Shown in pieces: positions 1 to 6,932 of a stretch of 49,841 nt of DNA. The position numbers were made by a program, and so were the translations under genes. The stretch is taken from the NCBI RefSeq assembly GCF_002435945.1, contig NZ_DIXC01000003.1:1-49841 (forward strand), in the 5' to 3' direction. This DNA is from Mesotoga sp. UBA6090. Its GTDB lineage: Bacteria > Thermotogota > Thermotogae > Petrotogales > Kosmotogaceae. Position 1 is the stretch's first letter. Every line of letters begins with the position of its first letter. The notes under the pieces are model-generated. The model was not told where the DNA came from, ran no database searches, and was given only the letters and a program-made list of their open reading frames with translations.

Positions 1-2
1 AC

Positions 3-107
3 GTGGCACCGCATTTCAAAGACGATTCAAATATCTATCACGAACTTATGCACCTTTCAGAGCTTCTTCCTGCGATTTATTCCCTTTTGCTGTCAAAGTT
101 GAGTTAG
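3..107 (+). CDS. C-terminal end of an unidentified gene entering from the left
   Basis: An open frame runs from the window edge to a TAG at 105-107 and gives about 34 residues, ending in a leucine-rich helix (HELMHLSELLPAIYSLLL). Its composition is protein-like, and the other two plus frames read as low-complexity junk. No family can be named from so short a tail, and the true start lies outside the window. It may be a chance open frame. Confidence 0.3.
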   Translation: MAPHFKDDSNIYHELMHLSELLPAIYSLLLSKLS

Positions 108-179
108 AATGTTTTCGTGAAGAAAAATCTCGAAGCAGTGATTTACTACGAACAGTGATCTCTAGCTGAAGGGGCGGTG

Positions 180-195
180 AACCCGCTGATCGCTG
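180..195 (+). repeat. 16-bp direct repeat, left copy
   Basis: The sequence AACCCGCTGATCGCTG occurs here and again, identical, at 1455-1470. The two copies lie on either side of the MntA/HepT pair. The flanking bases differ, so only the 16-bp core is shared. Confidence 0.6.
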
Positions 196-319
196 GAAGA
201 TCCGTCCTTCGTTGTCCGTCCCAGATCACGGCCCCGTCCTTCGTTAAGATCAATCGAGATAGGATATTCTGGGACGCTCACTACCTTTATGAGAAGCGAG
301 AATTCCCCTTCATAACCGT

Positions 320-338
320 CATCTCGTTGAGCCTGCCC
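320..338 (+). repeat. Degenerate 19-bp repeat, left copy
   Basis: CATCTCGTTGAGCCTGCCC here matches CATCCCGTTGAGCCTTCCC at 1399-1417 at 17 of 19 positions. It lies to the right of the 16-bp repeat on this side but to its left on the far side, so the spacers are not simple copies of one another. Confidence 0.5.
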
Positions 339-358
339 CCAAATCCACTCACTTTGTC

Positions 359-383
359 ATCCCGTAGTGTTCCTGTACGGGAT
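359..383. repeat. Perfect 8-bp inverted repeat
   Basis: ATCCCGTA and its exact reverse complement TACGGGAT are separated by a 9-nt loop. No T-run follows on either strand, so it is not an obvious terminator. It may be part of the intergenic repeat family of this region. Confidence 0.5.
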
Positions 384-527
384 CTCATCTCTTCTGTCGC
401 GCCCTCTCTTTTCTCTGGCGCTCTTTGACCAAGAATGAAGAACAAAGCTACTAGCTCGGTGTAACGAAGAACTTCATTACTACAATTTAAAAATGGAGTC
501 CCCATTTATCTGCAATTTCTTGTCGAC

Positions 528-556
528 TTCTGGGCCATGACTTGCAATGATATAAT
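528..556 (+). promoter_or_regulatory. Candidate promoter of mntA-hepT
   Basis: A perfect TATAAT lies at 551-556. At 17 bp spacing the -35 position is TTCTGG (528-533), which is poor. The SD sequence GAGGTGAG (563-570) sits only 6 nt after the -10 box, so the transcript from this promoter would have a leader barely longer than the SD itself. Confidence 0.4.
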
Positions 557-575
557 TTTTCTGAGGTGAGAACTG

Positions 576-875
576 ATGGAGGGCCTTGATCAGATTCTAA
601 GCGTACTGAAAGACAAAATGTCTTACTTCAGATCGCGCTATCAAATCGAATCGCTGAGAGTCTTCGGTTCTTATGCCCGTGGTGAGCAGAACGAAGAAAG
701 CGATTTGGATCTTCTTGTTCGCTTTGAAGAAAGTGCGCAGCTAACGCTGATTGACTACATCGACCTCAGAAATGAGCTGTCGAACCTCCTGTCAGTGAAG
801 ATAGATCTTGTTGATGAAAGCACTCTGAAACCTTTAATCGGAGAAAATATCCTGAGAGAGGCCATTGAAATTTGA
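576..875 (+). CDS. mntA: MntA-family nucleotidyltransferase antitoxin
   Basis: A 99-residue minimal nucleotidyltransferase of the polymerase-beta fold. The family motif GSX10DXD is complete: Gly31-Ser32, then Asp43 and Asp45, with a third acidic residue at Asp77 (KIDLVD). Characterised MntA proteins neutralise the neighbouring HEPN toxin by adding AMP to a tyrosine next to its active site. The ATG is supported by GAGGTGAG seven bases upstream. The stop overlaps the TTG start of the next gene by 4 bp (TTGA), so the two are translationally coupled. Antitoxin and toxin are in the usual order for systems in which MNT comes first. The assignment is strong from the motif and the gene pair. Confidence 0.88.
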   Translation: MEGLDQILSVLKDKMSYFRSRYQIESLRVFGSYARGEQNEESDLDLLVRFEESAQLTLIDYIDLRNELSNLLSVKIDLVDESTLKPLIGENILREAIEI

Positions 876-1210
876 AGCGCATATACTCAGACTATCTCAA
901 TGACATAATAGCTGAAATCGATCTTATTTTCGATTTCTGTAAGGAAATCAAGAACGCTTCCGAATTTCTGAATGACAAAAAGACTGTCAGGGCAACAATC
1001 AGAAGCCTCAAGATAATTGGCGAGGCAGTCAAAAAACTACCGAAAGAAATAACCGACAACTACCCCGAGATCCCCTGGAGAAGCATTGCGGGAATGAGAG
1101 ACATACTGATTCATGAATACTTTGGGGTGAATATGAATCTTGTCTGGAACACGATTCAAAAAGAGTTACTGCCCTTAAGAACTGCCGCCCAAAAGATAAT
1201 TGACGACTGA
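872..1210 (+). CDS. hepT: HepT-like HEPN toxin (DUF86)
   Basis: A 112-residue helical HEPN protein. It carries the RX4HXY signature as Arg76-Asp-Ile-Leu-Ile-His81-Glu-Tyr83, the ribonuclease centre of HepT toxins. Tyr83 is the residue AMPylated by MntA in studied systems. A conserved upstream segment (SLKIIGEAVKKLP) is typical of DUF86. The start is TTG at 872 inside the mntA stop, preceded by AGAGAGG about 10 bases upstream; no ATG is better placed. All catalytic residues are present, so the toxin should be active. No gene follows on this strand for several kilobases, and the next gene (1732-2568) is convergent. Confidence 0.88.
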   Translation: MKRIYSDYLNDIIAEIDLIFDFCKEIKNASEFLNDKKTVRATIRSLKIIGEAVKKLPKEITDNYPEIPWRSIAGMRDILIHEYFGVNMNLVWNTIQKELLPLRTAAQKIIDD

Positions 1211-1454
1211 AGTATATTCTACTGTTAACCAGGATCATTCCCTTCTGCCAGTATCTCTTCGCAGGCATTGAGAGCTGTTGTGGCTTGTCTGTTGTGGGTA
1301 AGAACACGGGAGAAAGATCACATTCGAGAGGTTAGCTTCGCTCACGAGAATATCGAGATTCTTACCAGGAGCTTTGTCAGATGACGTGAAGGGGTTGGCA
1401 TCCCGTTGAGCCTTCCCTGACGCCCTAAGATACGCTGTACGCTTAAGAGCATAA

Positions 1455-1470
1455 AACCCGCTGATCGCTG
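1455..1470 (+). repeat. 16-bp direct repeat, right copy
   Basis: Exact second copy of AACCCGCTGATCGCTG (first copy 180-195). The degenerate 19-bp repeat lies just upstream at 1399-1417. Confidence 0.6.
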
Positions 1471-1511
1471 TTAAAGGCGCTTCTCTGTTGACTAAAGGTT
1501 GGCTTTTTTGC

Positions 1512-1572
1512 CCGACGAAGTCGGAACTCGCCTCGACGAAGGCGAGACTGGCCAGGCGGAGCCTGACTGGCC
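1512..1572. repeat. Cluster of three adjacent hairpins
   Basis: Three inverted repeats follow each other. CCGAC-gaa-GTCGG lies at 1512-1524, CTCGCCT-cgacga-AGGCGAG at 1527-1546, and a third spans 1550-1572 with an inner CAGGC-gga-GCCTG and an outer GGCCAG/CTGGCC pairing. The stems are perfect in the first two. No T-run follows, so these resemble a REP/BIME-type intergenic element more than a terminator. Confidence 0.55.
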
Positions 1573-1731
1573 TGCGTTAGCAGACTGGCTCTTGGATGCA
1601 AATAAGGTCGCGTTTTTCGCGTCAAAGATCGAGATCCAGGCCAGAAGCACGAGGATGACAGCATATGGTTATTCTGAAAATGCTACATTCCGTCATCTGA
1701 ACTGCATTCAACATCTCGCCTGAGGCATTAG

Positions 1732-2568
1732 CTATATATCCAGCAAGAGACCGTCACTTGCCACAGAGATTCCGAATCGCCCGTAGAACTCTTCCAGATC
1801 TCTTTGAGGTGGATTTGGATAGTGAGAGAAATGATGAGCTACTACCAGACTGCTGTCGTCTGTGATTCCGATCTCCCTCATTTTGCGTATTGTAGTGATC
1901 ACCTGTTCCGCAGTGTGGTGATAGGGGAAGATAACCTCCTTCATGAATCCAAGAGTCGAATCTACTGCGGCAATATCGAGCGGGCCGTCAAGAAACTTTC
2001 TCAACTGCTTCAGTGAAGATTCATCAATGGGTCCTGTGTCGGTGGCATAAAAGAAGGATCTGCCCCCTTTCTTAAGCAGGAATACATAGGGCTGCTCCCC
2101 CTCCTTAACTTTGTGAATGGCAGGTATGGGGACGATGCTGCACCCATTTACCACGACTTCCTTGTAGGGCTCCGCTTCTATCAGCACTGTCTTGTCCGGG
2201 TCGAAGTATACCGAGCTGGAAATTATTGAGAGAACCGTTGAATTCGCGAGGACGCTCAATGCAGGAAGCCTATCATATGAAGCGTTGTACCTGTTCATTC
2301 TGTAACCGAAGTTTGGCAAATAAAGATGGTCTGAATGGGAATGAGTTATCAATAGCGTCTTGACATTGAAAAGCGTGACTCCCGCTTTATGAGCTCCGGC
2401 CATGATGTTCGGTCCGAAGTCAATGAGCAGATCGTCGTCAACATGCACGGCTGAAGTGAGGCGAAAATCACCACTACCGGCTTCCATAACCCTTCTGCAG
2501 TTCTCGCAGTCACAAAACACATTTGGATGGCCCTCGTATGCCGCAGTTCCAAGAAATACTATTCTCAT
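1732..2568 (-). CDS. PhnP-like metallo-beta-lactamase-fold hydrolase
   Basis: A 278-residue metallo-beta-lactamase-fold protein. The metal motif HxHxDH is His76-Ser-His78-Ser-Asp80-His81. An N-terminal cysteine cluster, Cys19-Asp-Cys21-Glu-Asn-Cys24, matches the extra structural zinc site of PhnP, the phosphodiesterase that opens cyclic ribosyl phosphates. Further metal ligands are probably in the ATDTG segment and the C-terminal AHHFSHYP segment. The ATG at 2568 is preceded by AGAGGAGGGA. There is no phn operon nearby, so a phosphonate role is unlikely and the substrate is unknown; a housekeeping phosphodiesterase is the safer reading. The protein is cytoplasmic and intact. Confidence 0.75.
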   Translation of the reverse strand: MRIVFLGTAAYEGHPNVFCDCENCRRVMEAGSGDFRLTSAVHVDDDLLIDFGPNIMAGAHKAGVTLFNVKTLLITHSHSDHLYLPNFGYRMNRYNASYDRLPALSVLANSTVLSIISSSVYFDPDKTVLIEAEPYKEVVVNGCSIVPIPAIHKVKEGEQPYVFLLKKGGRSFFYATDTGPIDESSLKQLRKFLDGPLDIAAVDSTLGFMKEVIFPYHHTAEQVITTIRKMREIGITDDSSLVVAHHFSHYPNPPQRDLEEFYGRFGISVASDGLLLDI

Positions 2569-3311
2569 GCTCCCTCCTCTTGTTGATGGTTCGTCAGCGA
2601 GCGAAAATTGAAGTTCTCAATTGTTCAAAACAATCCATGAATGAAAAAGCTACTCCTTTTCCGTTCGCTTACTCAAATGCTTTCCCTCTGTACATAAGTT
2701 CGTCTGCTCTTAAAAGAAAATCGGTCGGCCTCTTCCTCAAGCGCTGAGCTAGACCACTGCAATACTCCGCGGAAGGGCCGTCGAATGCTTTCGGTTTCTT
2801 CAGAAACCTTCTATCGACTTTGATTGCTCCTGCAGAACCAGTTCAAGGCAGCAATAGAAGGGACTCCTTCCAGATCTGACGACCCGACTATCTTTCCAAG
2901 TCATACTCAAGTATGCGGGACATTGCCTTTACAAACTCATCGCCTATCAGCTGCTTAAAGACATCGTTAATTGTCTCGAGGTTATACATCAAGCATTGTC
3001 ACTGAGAGTTCTTTGGTGCAGCCGACGATTCTTTCGCGGCCTCTCTAGCCTATTGTGAGGAATCTACTGGTTATGAAGGCCGGTTGAGGCGTCGCTTTCC
3101 GACTGAAACTTTGGCATCATGCTCTCCAGAAAGGCAGACGAACCTTGCCAGGTTGTCGACAGGGTCTGCTAGTTCATTAAACAGCACTCTATTAATCGAT
3201 ATTTCTCCAATTTCACTTTGAAAAGCCTGGAGATTCTTTCCTGAACAAACATGAGTTTGGTCAGTTCACGTGAAGCCGGACATTTTTTCGTGCCTCTCAG
3301 TCAGGAGGCCT
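2569..3311. other. 743-bp spacer without an intact gene
   Basis: No intact gene is visible between the PhnP-like gene and the first diguanylate cyclase. The right half (2888-3265) holds minus-strand coding remnants, listed separately. In the left part (2569-2887) I see nothing supportable; a plus-strand open frame at 2523-2747 overlaps the PhnP-like gene start and is not protein-like. Confidence 0.5.
2888..3265 (-). pseudogene. Decayed coding remnant of unknown family
   Basis: Two minus-strand segments read like protein but are broken. The upstream one (3071-3265) has no start and contains ISINRVLFNELADPVDNLARF. Shifting frame by one base near 3130 continues as AFLESMMPKFQSESDAS. The downstream one (2888-2998) reads YNLETINDVFKQLIGDEF and KAMSRILEYDLER before a TAG, and is preceded in frame by a TGA at 2999-3001. 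Together they suggest one small gene broken by frameshifts and a nonsense codon. I cannot name the family. Confidence 0.35.
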
Positions 3312-4874
3312 CTAAGATTCTATTCTGTTCTTTCCCTTGTTCTTCGCTTGATACATAAGTTTGTCAACTTTCAGCAGTAATTCTTGAACAGATTCAGCCT
3401 GCCATTCAGTTACACCGGCACTGAAGGTTATCGGCAGATCGGCCGTTTCTTCAACCGAGTTTCGTATTCTTTTCGCCGTAGACATTGCTCCTTCCAGAAC
3501 AGTGGAAGGTAGTAGTATTACAAACTCTTCCCCTCCATACCTGAAAGCATAGTCAATATTCCTTATTTTTGAAACGATAAGCGAAGAAAGGATTTCGAGT
3601 ATCTCGTCTCCCTTCAGATGGCCAAGGCCGTCATTGAGCTCCTTGAAGTTATCGATGTCAAGCATAATAATGGAGAGCGCATTTCCGTATCTCTTGGCCC
3701 TATTTATTTCGTACTCCACTACTTCAAACATCTTCTTCTGGTTCATGAGGCCGGTTAAGGGATCTGTCTCAGCTCTTTGCTTTAGCAGCTCGTTAGCAGA
3801 CTTCAATTCACTTTGCATCTTCAAAAGCTCTTCGTTCTTTCTGTCGATCAATCTGTTGACTTCTGAAAGCTCTATGTTTCTTGCAGCCATGTCCTCAATT
3901 TCCCTGAGCTTTTGCATAGCGGCAAAGGTGGCTCCCAGCTTTGCAATTACTCTAGCTTCTTCTTCCCTAAATATCTCGGAATTCAATCTTGCCATCTCCC
4001 TGTATTGTTCCAGGGCTCCCTCAACATCACCTTTTGCCTCATGGATCTCGGAGATAGCCCTCAGCTTCTGAAGGATTTCCGATTTGTTCCCCTTCGATCT
4101 GTGATATTCTAGTGAGTTTTCAAGGGAGACCAAAGCAGAATCCAAGTCTCCCGTCGCCTTGTAGTAATCGGCTTCGTAGCGGCAAACATCCGCAAGAGAG
4201 TAGTCATCACAGTTTTCGTTTGCTACCTCACGGGCTTTCCTTAAGAGATCAATAGCCTCACCCTCTCTTCCGGTATACAGAAAGATATCGGCGAGGTTCA
4301 TATAGCTATTGGGGAGAGCACTCTTAAGAGAGTTTTTCTCTTTGATTTCAATCGACTTTCGAATGAACTGCGCACCAGTACCGTCTTCTTTTATGTTCTC
4401 AATAGCTATTCCCTTATTGTTGAGATACTTGGCAAGAGACAGCTCGTCGTTGTCCCTTTCGGCAAGGCTAATCGCCTTTTCTGTATATTCTAGTGATTTC
4501 TCGTAATTCTCCATTTTCATGTAGACACCGGCGATGTTGTTGTAGACCATCGACAGCGACTTTTCATCTTCCAGTTCGTTGAAGACGGCAATCGCATCGG
4601 AAGCATATTCGAGAGCCTTTGAGAACTCACCTGATTGACAACTGATTCTTATCATACCGTTGTAGGTAAGACCGAGCTCGCGGGAAGTCATTCCTCGGAA
4701 TTTCTCAAGTTCTCTGCCTACAGTCTCGAAGGCTACTAGAGTTTCTCCCGAGTTAAGCAAAGCTTGCTGGAACTTTCTGAGAAGCGACAACCTTTCCTCG
4801 ACACACAACTCATTCTTTGAAAGATATTCCTCGTAATAATCAGTGTAGCTCTTCTCGTGATCTGTCTGGCCCAT
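3312..4874 (-). CDS. TPR-GGDEF diguanylate cyclase (downstream paralogue)
   Basis: A 520-residue cytoplasmic protein. Its N-terminal two thirds are tetratricopeptide repeats (for example LSMVYNNIAGVYMKMENYEK), followed by a coiled coil of about 50 residues and a C-terminal GGDEF domain. The active-site motif is GGEEF, a functional variant. An RxxD inhibitory site (RNID) lies exactly five residues before it, so the enzyme should make c-di-GMP under product inhibition. TPRs probably sense a protein partner. I chose the ATG at 4874 because AGGTGG (4880-4885) sits five bases upstream. An in-frame TTG at 4892 overlaps the stop of the upstream gene by 4 bp but lacks an SD. It is a clear tandem paralogue of the gene upstream and surely co-transcribed. 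Confidence 0.88.
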   Translation of the reverse strand: MGQTDHEKSYTDYYEEYLSKNELCVEERLSLLRKFQQALLNSGETLVAFETVGRELEKFRGMTSRELGLTYNGMIRISCQSGEFSKALEYASDAIAVFNELEDEKSLSMVYNNIAGVYMKMENYEKSLEYTEKAISLAERDNDELSLAKYLNNKGIAIENIKEDGTGAQFIRKSIEIKEKNSLKSALPNSYMNLADIFLYTGREGEAIDLLRKAREVANENCDDYSLADVCRYEADYYKATGDLDSALVSLENSLEYHRSKGNKSEILQKLRAISEIHEAKGDVEGALEQYREMARLNSEIFREEEARVIAKLGATFAAMQKLREIEDMAARNIELSEVNRLIDRKNEELLKMQSELKSANELLKQRAETDPLTGLMNQKKMFEVVEYEINRAKRYGNALSIIMLDIDNFKELNDGLGHLKGDEILEILSSLIVSKIRNIDYAFRYGGEEFVILLPSTVLEGAMSTAKRIRNSVEETADLPITFSAGVTEWQAESVQELLLKVDKLMYQAKNKGKNRIES

Positions 4875-4888
4875 TTCATCCACCTTTC

Positions 4889-6460
4889 TCAAATAGCCGC
4901 TTCACTTGTCTCAAGCCTGTCCTTTCCTTTTGCTTTTGCTTCATAGAGCAATTTGTCCACAATGGAAATGAATTCGTCCGAGGACTCACCTTTCCACTGC
5001 TTCGCACCTGCACTGAAAGAGACAGCTATCTCAAGATGCTCTCGAAGAGACTCCTTCAATCTTGAGTAAACCTCCGTCGTCCTTTGCATATCCGCCGAGG
5101 GAAGGAGGATGAGAAACTCCTCGCCACCGTATCTGAAAGCGAAATCATTCTTCCTTATAGATGATCTAATCAGTTTCCCGATGGCTGCGAGTAGCTCGTC
5201 GCCCTTCAAATGCCCGTAACAGTCATTGATTGATTTAAAGTCGTCCAGGTCAAGCATAATCATGGTCAGGGGAGTTTCGTATCTCTCAGCTCTGGAAATC
5301 TCACTGTCCAGTACTGATTTCATCTTCCTGTGATTCAACAGCCCGGTCAATGGGTCGGTCTCCGCTTGCTTTTCCAGGAGCCTATTGATTTCCTCCAGCT
5401 TGGCTTTCATTTCCTGGAGTTCGTTGTTTTTCTCCGATATCTCTTCGTTGACCGTTCTCAGTCTCTTGTTTTGCTCGGCCAGGTCGTTAATTTCCCTGAG
5501 TTTTTCCCTCGCCTCGAATGATGATTCCAGCTGGGCTATCGACCTTGCCTGTTCTTCCTTGAAAATACTCCGGCTCAATTCCGTGATCTGTTTGAACGTG
5601 TTCAGGGCCTCTTTCGAGTCTCCCATCAACTCATATACTGAAGAGATATCGTTCAATACTCCCAGCAATTCAGTCTTGTTTCCGTTTTCTTGATGGTATT
5701 CCCTGACTTCCTCAAGCAGGTTGATAGCCGAGGCGAGATCTCCCTCGCCTTTCAAGAAACGGGCTTCGTATTTCATGGCCTCGACAATTGCATACTCGTT
5801 TTCGTTCGCTTTGGCGATTGTCCTAGCTTTTTCGAGAAGCTCGGCTGCTTCTGCTTTTCGTTCCGATTCGTAATACAGTTCGGCAAGGTTCACATAACTG
5901 CTGGGGAGCTCAGCGTTCATACCGTGCTTTTCCTTGATCTTCACTGCCTCTTCAAGATAGGGAATCCCAGATTCTCCTGTCTCTCCGTTCTCATGTATAA
6001 TGGCGATATTATTCAGGCAGCAGGCGGCATTGATCTCGTCACCATTCCTCTTGGCCATTTGAAGGGCTTTGTTTGCATGCATCAATGCCTTATCGTAGTC
6101 CTTCATTTTGAAGTAGAGTCCCGAAGTGTTAATAATAACCTTCGTGAGCAGTTCTCTTTCATTCTTTGCCTCGCATATTGCCTGAGCCCTTCTCGAATAC
6201 TCTACCGCGCCCGCAAAATCGCCGACAAGAGCGCTCAGTTTAATCATCATATTCAACAAAATGGCCATCTCTACTGTTGAGTTGTCGTGGAACTTCCTGA
6301 GTTCTTTCTCCAAAATCTCATGTGCAGCGAGTGTCTTACCTTGCCCATTAAGGATGAATACCGCTTCTTTAAGATATGATATGCCTCTTGAAGGTTCGTT
6401 CTCAGGCGTAGACATGTATTGTTTGAGCAACTCGACAACTTTGTTCTTATTTTCTTCCAT
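4889..6460 (-). CDS. TPR-GGDEF diguanylate cyclase (upstream paralogue)
   Basis: A 523-residue cytoplasmic protein with the same plan as its downstream neighbour: TPR array, coiled coil around EINDLAEQNKRLRTVNEEI, then GGDEF. The catalytic motif is GGEEF, and RKND five residues before it fits the RxxD inhibitory site. Both halves align with the downstream gene, pointing to tandem duplication. I start it at the ATG at 6460 rather than the in-frame TTG at 6502 because the longer N-terminus is not matched in the paralogue. The SD is modest (AGAGG or ACGGGG). The two cyclases and the HD-GYP protein at 14069-15496 make up the c-di-GMP genes visible here. No PilZ effector is seen. Confidence 0.88.
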   Translation of the reverse strand: MEENKNKVVELLKQYMSTPENEPSRGISYLKEAVFILNGQGKTLAAHEILEKELRKFHDNSTVEMAILLNMMIKLSALVGDFAGAVEYSRRAQAICEAKNERELLTKVIINTSGLYFKMKDYDKALMHANKALQMAKRNGDEINAACCLNNIAIIHENGETGESGIPYLEEAVKIKEKHGMNAELPSSYVNLAELYYESERKAEAAELLEKARTIAKANENEYAIVEAMKYEARFLKGEGDLASAINLLEEVREYHQENGNKTELLGVLNDISSVYELMGDSKEALNTFKQITELSRSIFKEEQARSIAQLESSFEAREKLREINDLAEQNKRLRTVNEEISEKNNELQEMKAKLEEINRLLEKQAETDPLTGLLNHRKMKSVLDSEISRAERYETPLTMIMLDLDDFKSINDCYGHLKGDELLAAIGKLIRSSIRKNDFAFRYGGEEFLILLPSADMQRTTEVYSRLKESLREHLEIAVSFSAGAKQWKGESSDEFISIVDKLLYEAKAKGKDRLETSEAAI

Positions 6461-6554
6461 ATAGTCCCCGTTCCTCTGAAAAACCTCAGGTTGCAGCTCC
6501 AATTAGCGCGAAAAGCCGAGAACGCCCTTCCCTTAGCGAAATCGGAATTGTATA

Positions 6555-6890
6555 CTAGCCATCAAACGGTGGGGTTTCTCGATCGCCACTATTCCAATAT
6601 ACCGTGATTACTTCGAAGTTGGCAAGCTTCTTCTCAAGTATCACCGTAATTTCGTCATCCATTATCTTCATTCTGTTGTAGTTGGTAATCTCTACTTTAC
6701 GGCCCTCCTCGAGAACTCTCAATATTCTTTCCGGCTCGATGTCTCTTTCATTCATTCTCAGAATCGCATGCTGACTGAAAGTGATCTCCCTCTCTTCCTC
6801 GCTCTGTTCTCTATCATCTTCCCTGCTTAAGTACTTAATCAGGAGTGCAGTGACTATCACAGCAAAGATCACGGCTAAAGTGAAAAGCAT
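6555..6890 (-). CDS. Membrane-anchored DUF4258 protein
   Basis: A 111-residue protein. It has an N-terminal transmembrane helix (residues 1-19), an acidic linker (REDDREQSEEERE) and a DUF4258 domain with its typical pattern: HAILRMNERDI, ERILRVLEEG and a strand pair ending VITVYWNSGD. DUF4258 is usually a small soluble domain often found near toxin-antitoxin genes; its function is unknown. The ATG is preceded by GGAGGC. It lies upstream of the two cyclases on the same strand with about 95 bp between, so co-transcription is possible. The membrane anchor is unusual for the domain. Confidence 0.7.
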   Translation of the reverse strand: MLFTLAVIFAVIVTALLIKYLSREDDREQSEEEREITFSQHAILRMNERDIEPERILRVLEEGRKVEITNYNRMKIMDDEITVILEKKLANFEVITVYWNSGDRETPPFDG

Positions 6891-6932
6891 AGTTGCCTCC
6901 AGACATCCGCTCTTTGGTCTATTCTCAATTTT

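Larger units (their letters stand above)
108..575. other. Gene-poor repeat-bearing spacer left of mntA/hepT
   Basis: This 468-bp stretch has no convincing gene. Open frames at 177-428 (plus) and 287-505 (minus) lack good ribosome binding sites and their products are not protein-like. It holds a copy of a 16-bp repeat (180-195), a copy of a degenerate 19-bp repeat (320-338), a perfect inverted repeat (359-383) and, at its right end, the mntA promoter region. Confidence 0.5.
1211..1731. other. Gene-poor repeat-bearing spacer right of hepT
   Basis: This 521-bp stretch has no credible gene. It contains the second copies of the 19-bp degenerate repeat (1399-1417) and of the 16-bp repeat (1455-1470), followed by a cluster of short hairpins (1512-1572). 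An open frame across the hairpins (1499-1723, plus) only translates the repeats and has no ribosome binding site. Confidence 0.5.

Noticed and set aside
177..505. Overlapping open frames on both strands before mntA
   Set aside because: No ribosome binding sites, odd amino-acid composition, and they cover repeats and an inverted repeat.
1499..1723. Open frame across the hairpin cluster
   Set aside because: It only translates the hairpin repeats (LPDEVGTRLDEGETG); no SD and no family features.
4875..4892. TTG start for the downstream diguanylate cyclase overlapping the upstream stop
   Set aside because: The ATG six codons later has AGGTGG at ideal spacing; the TTG has no SD.
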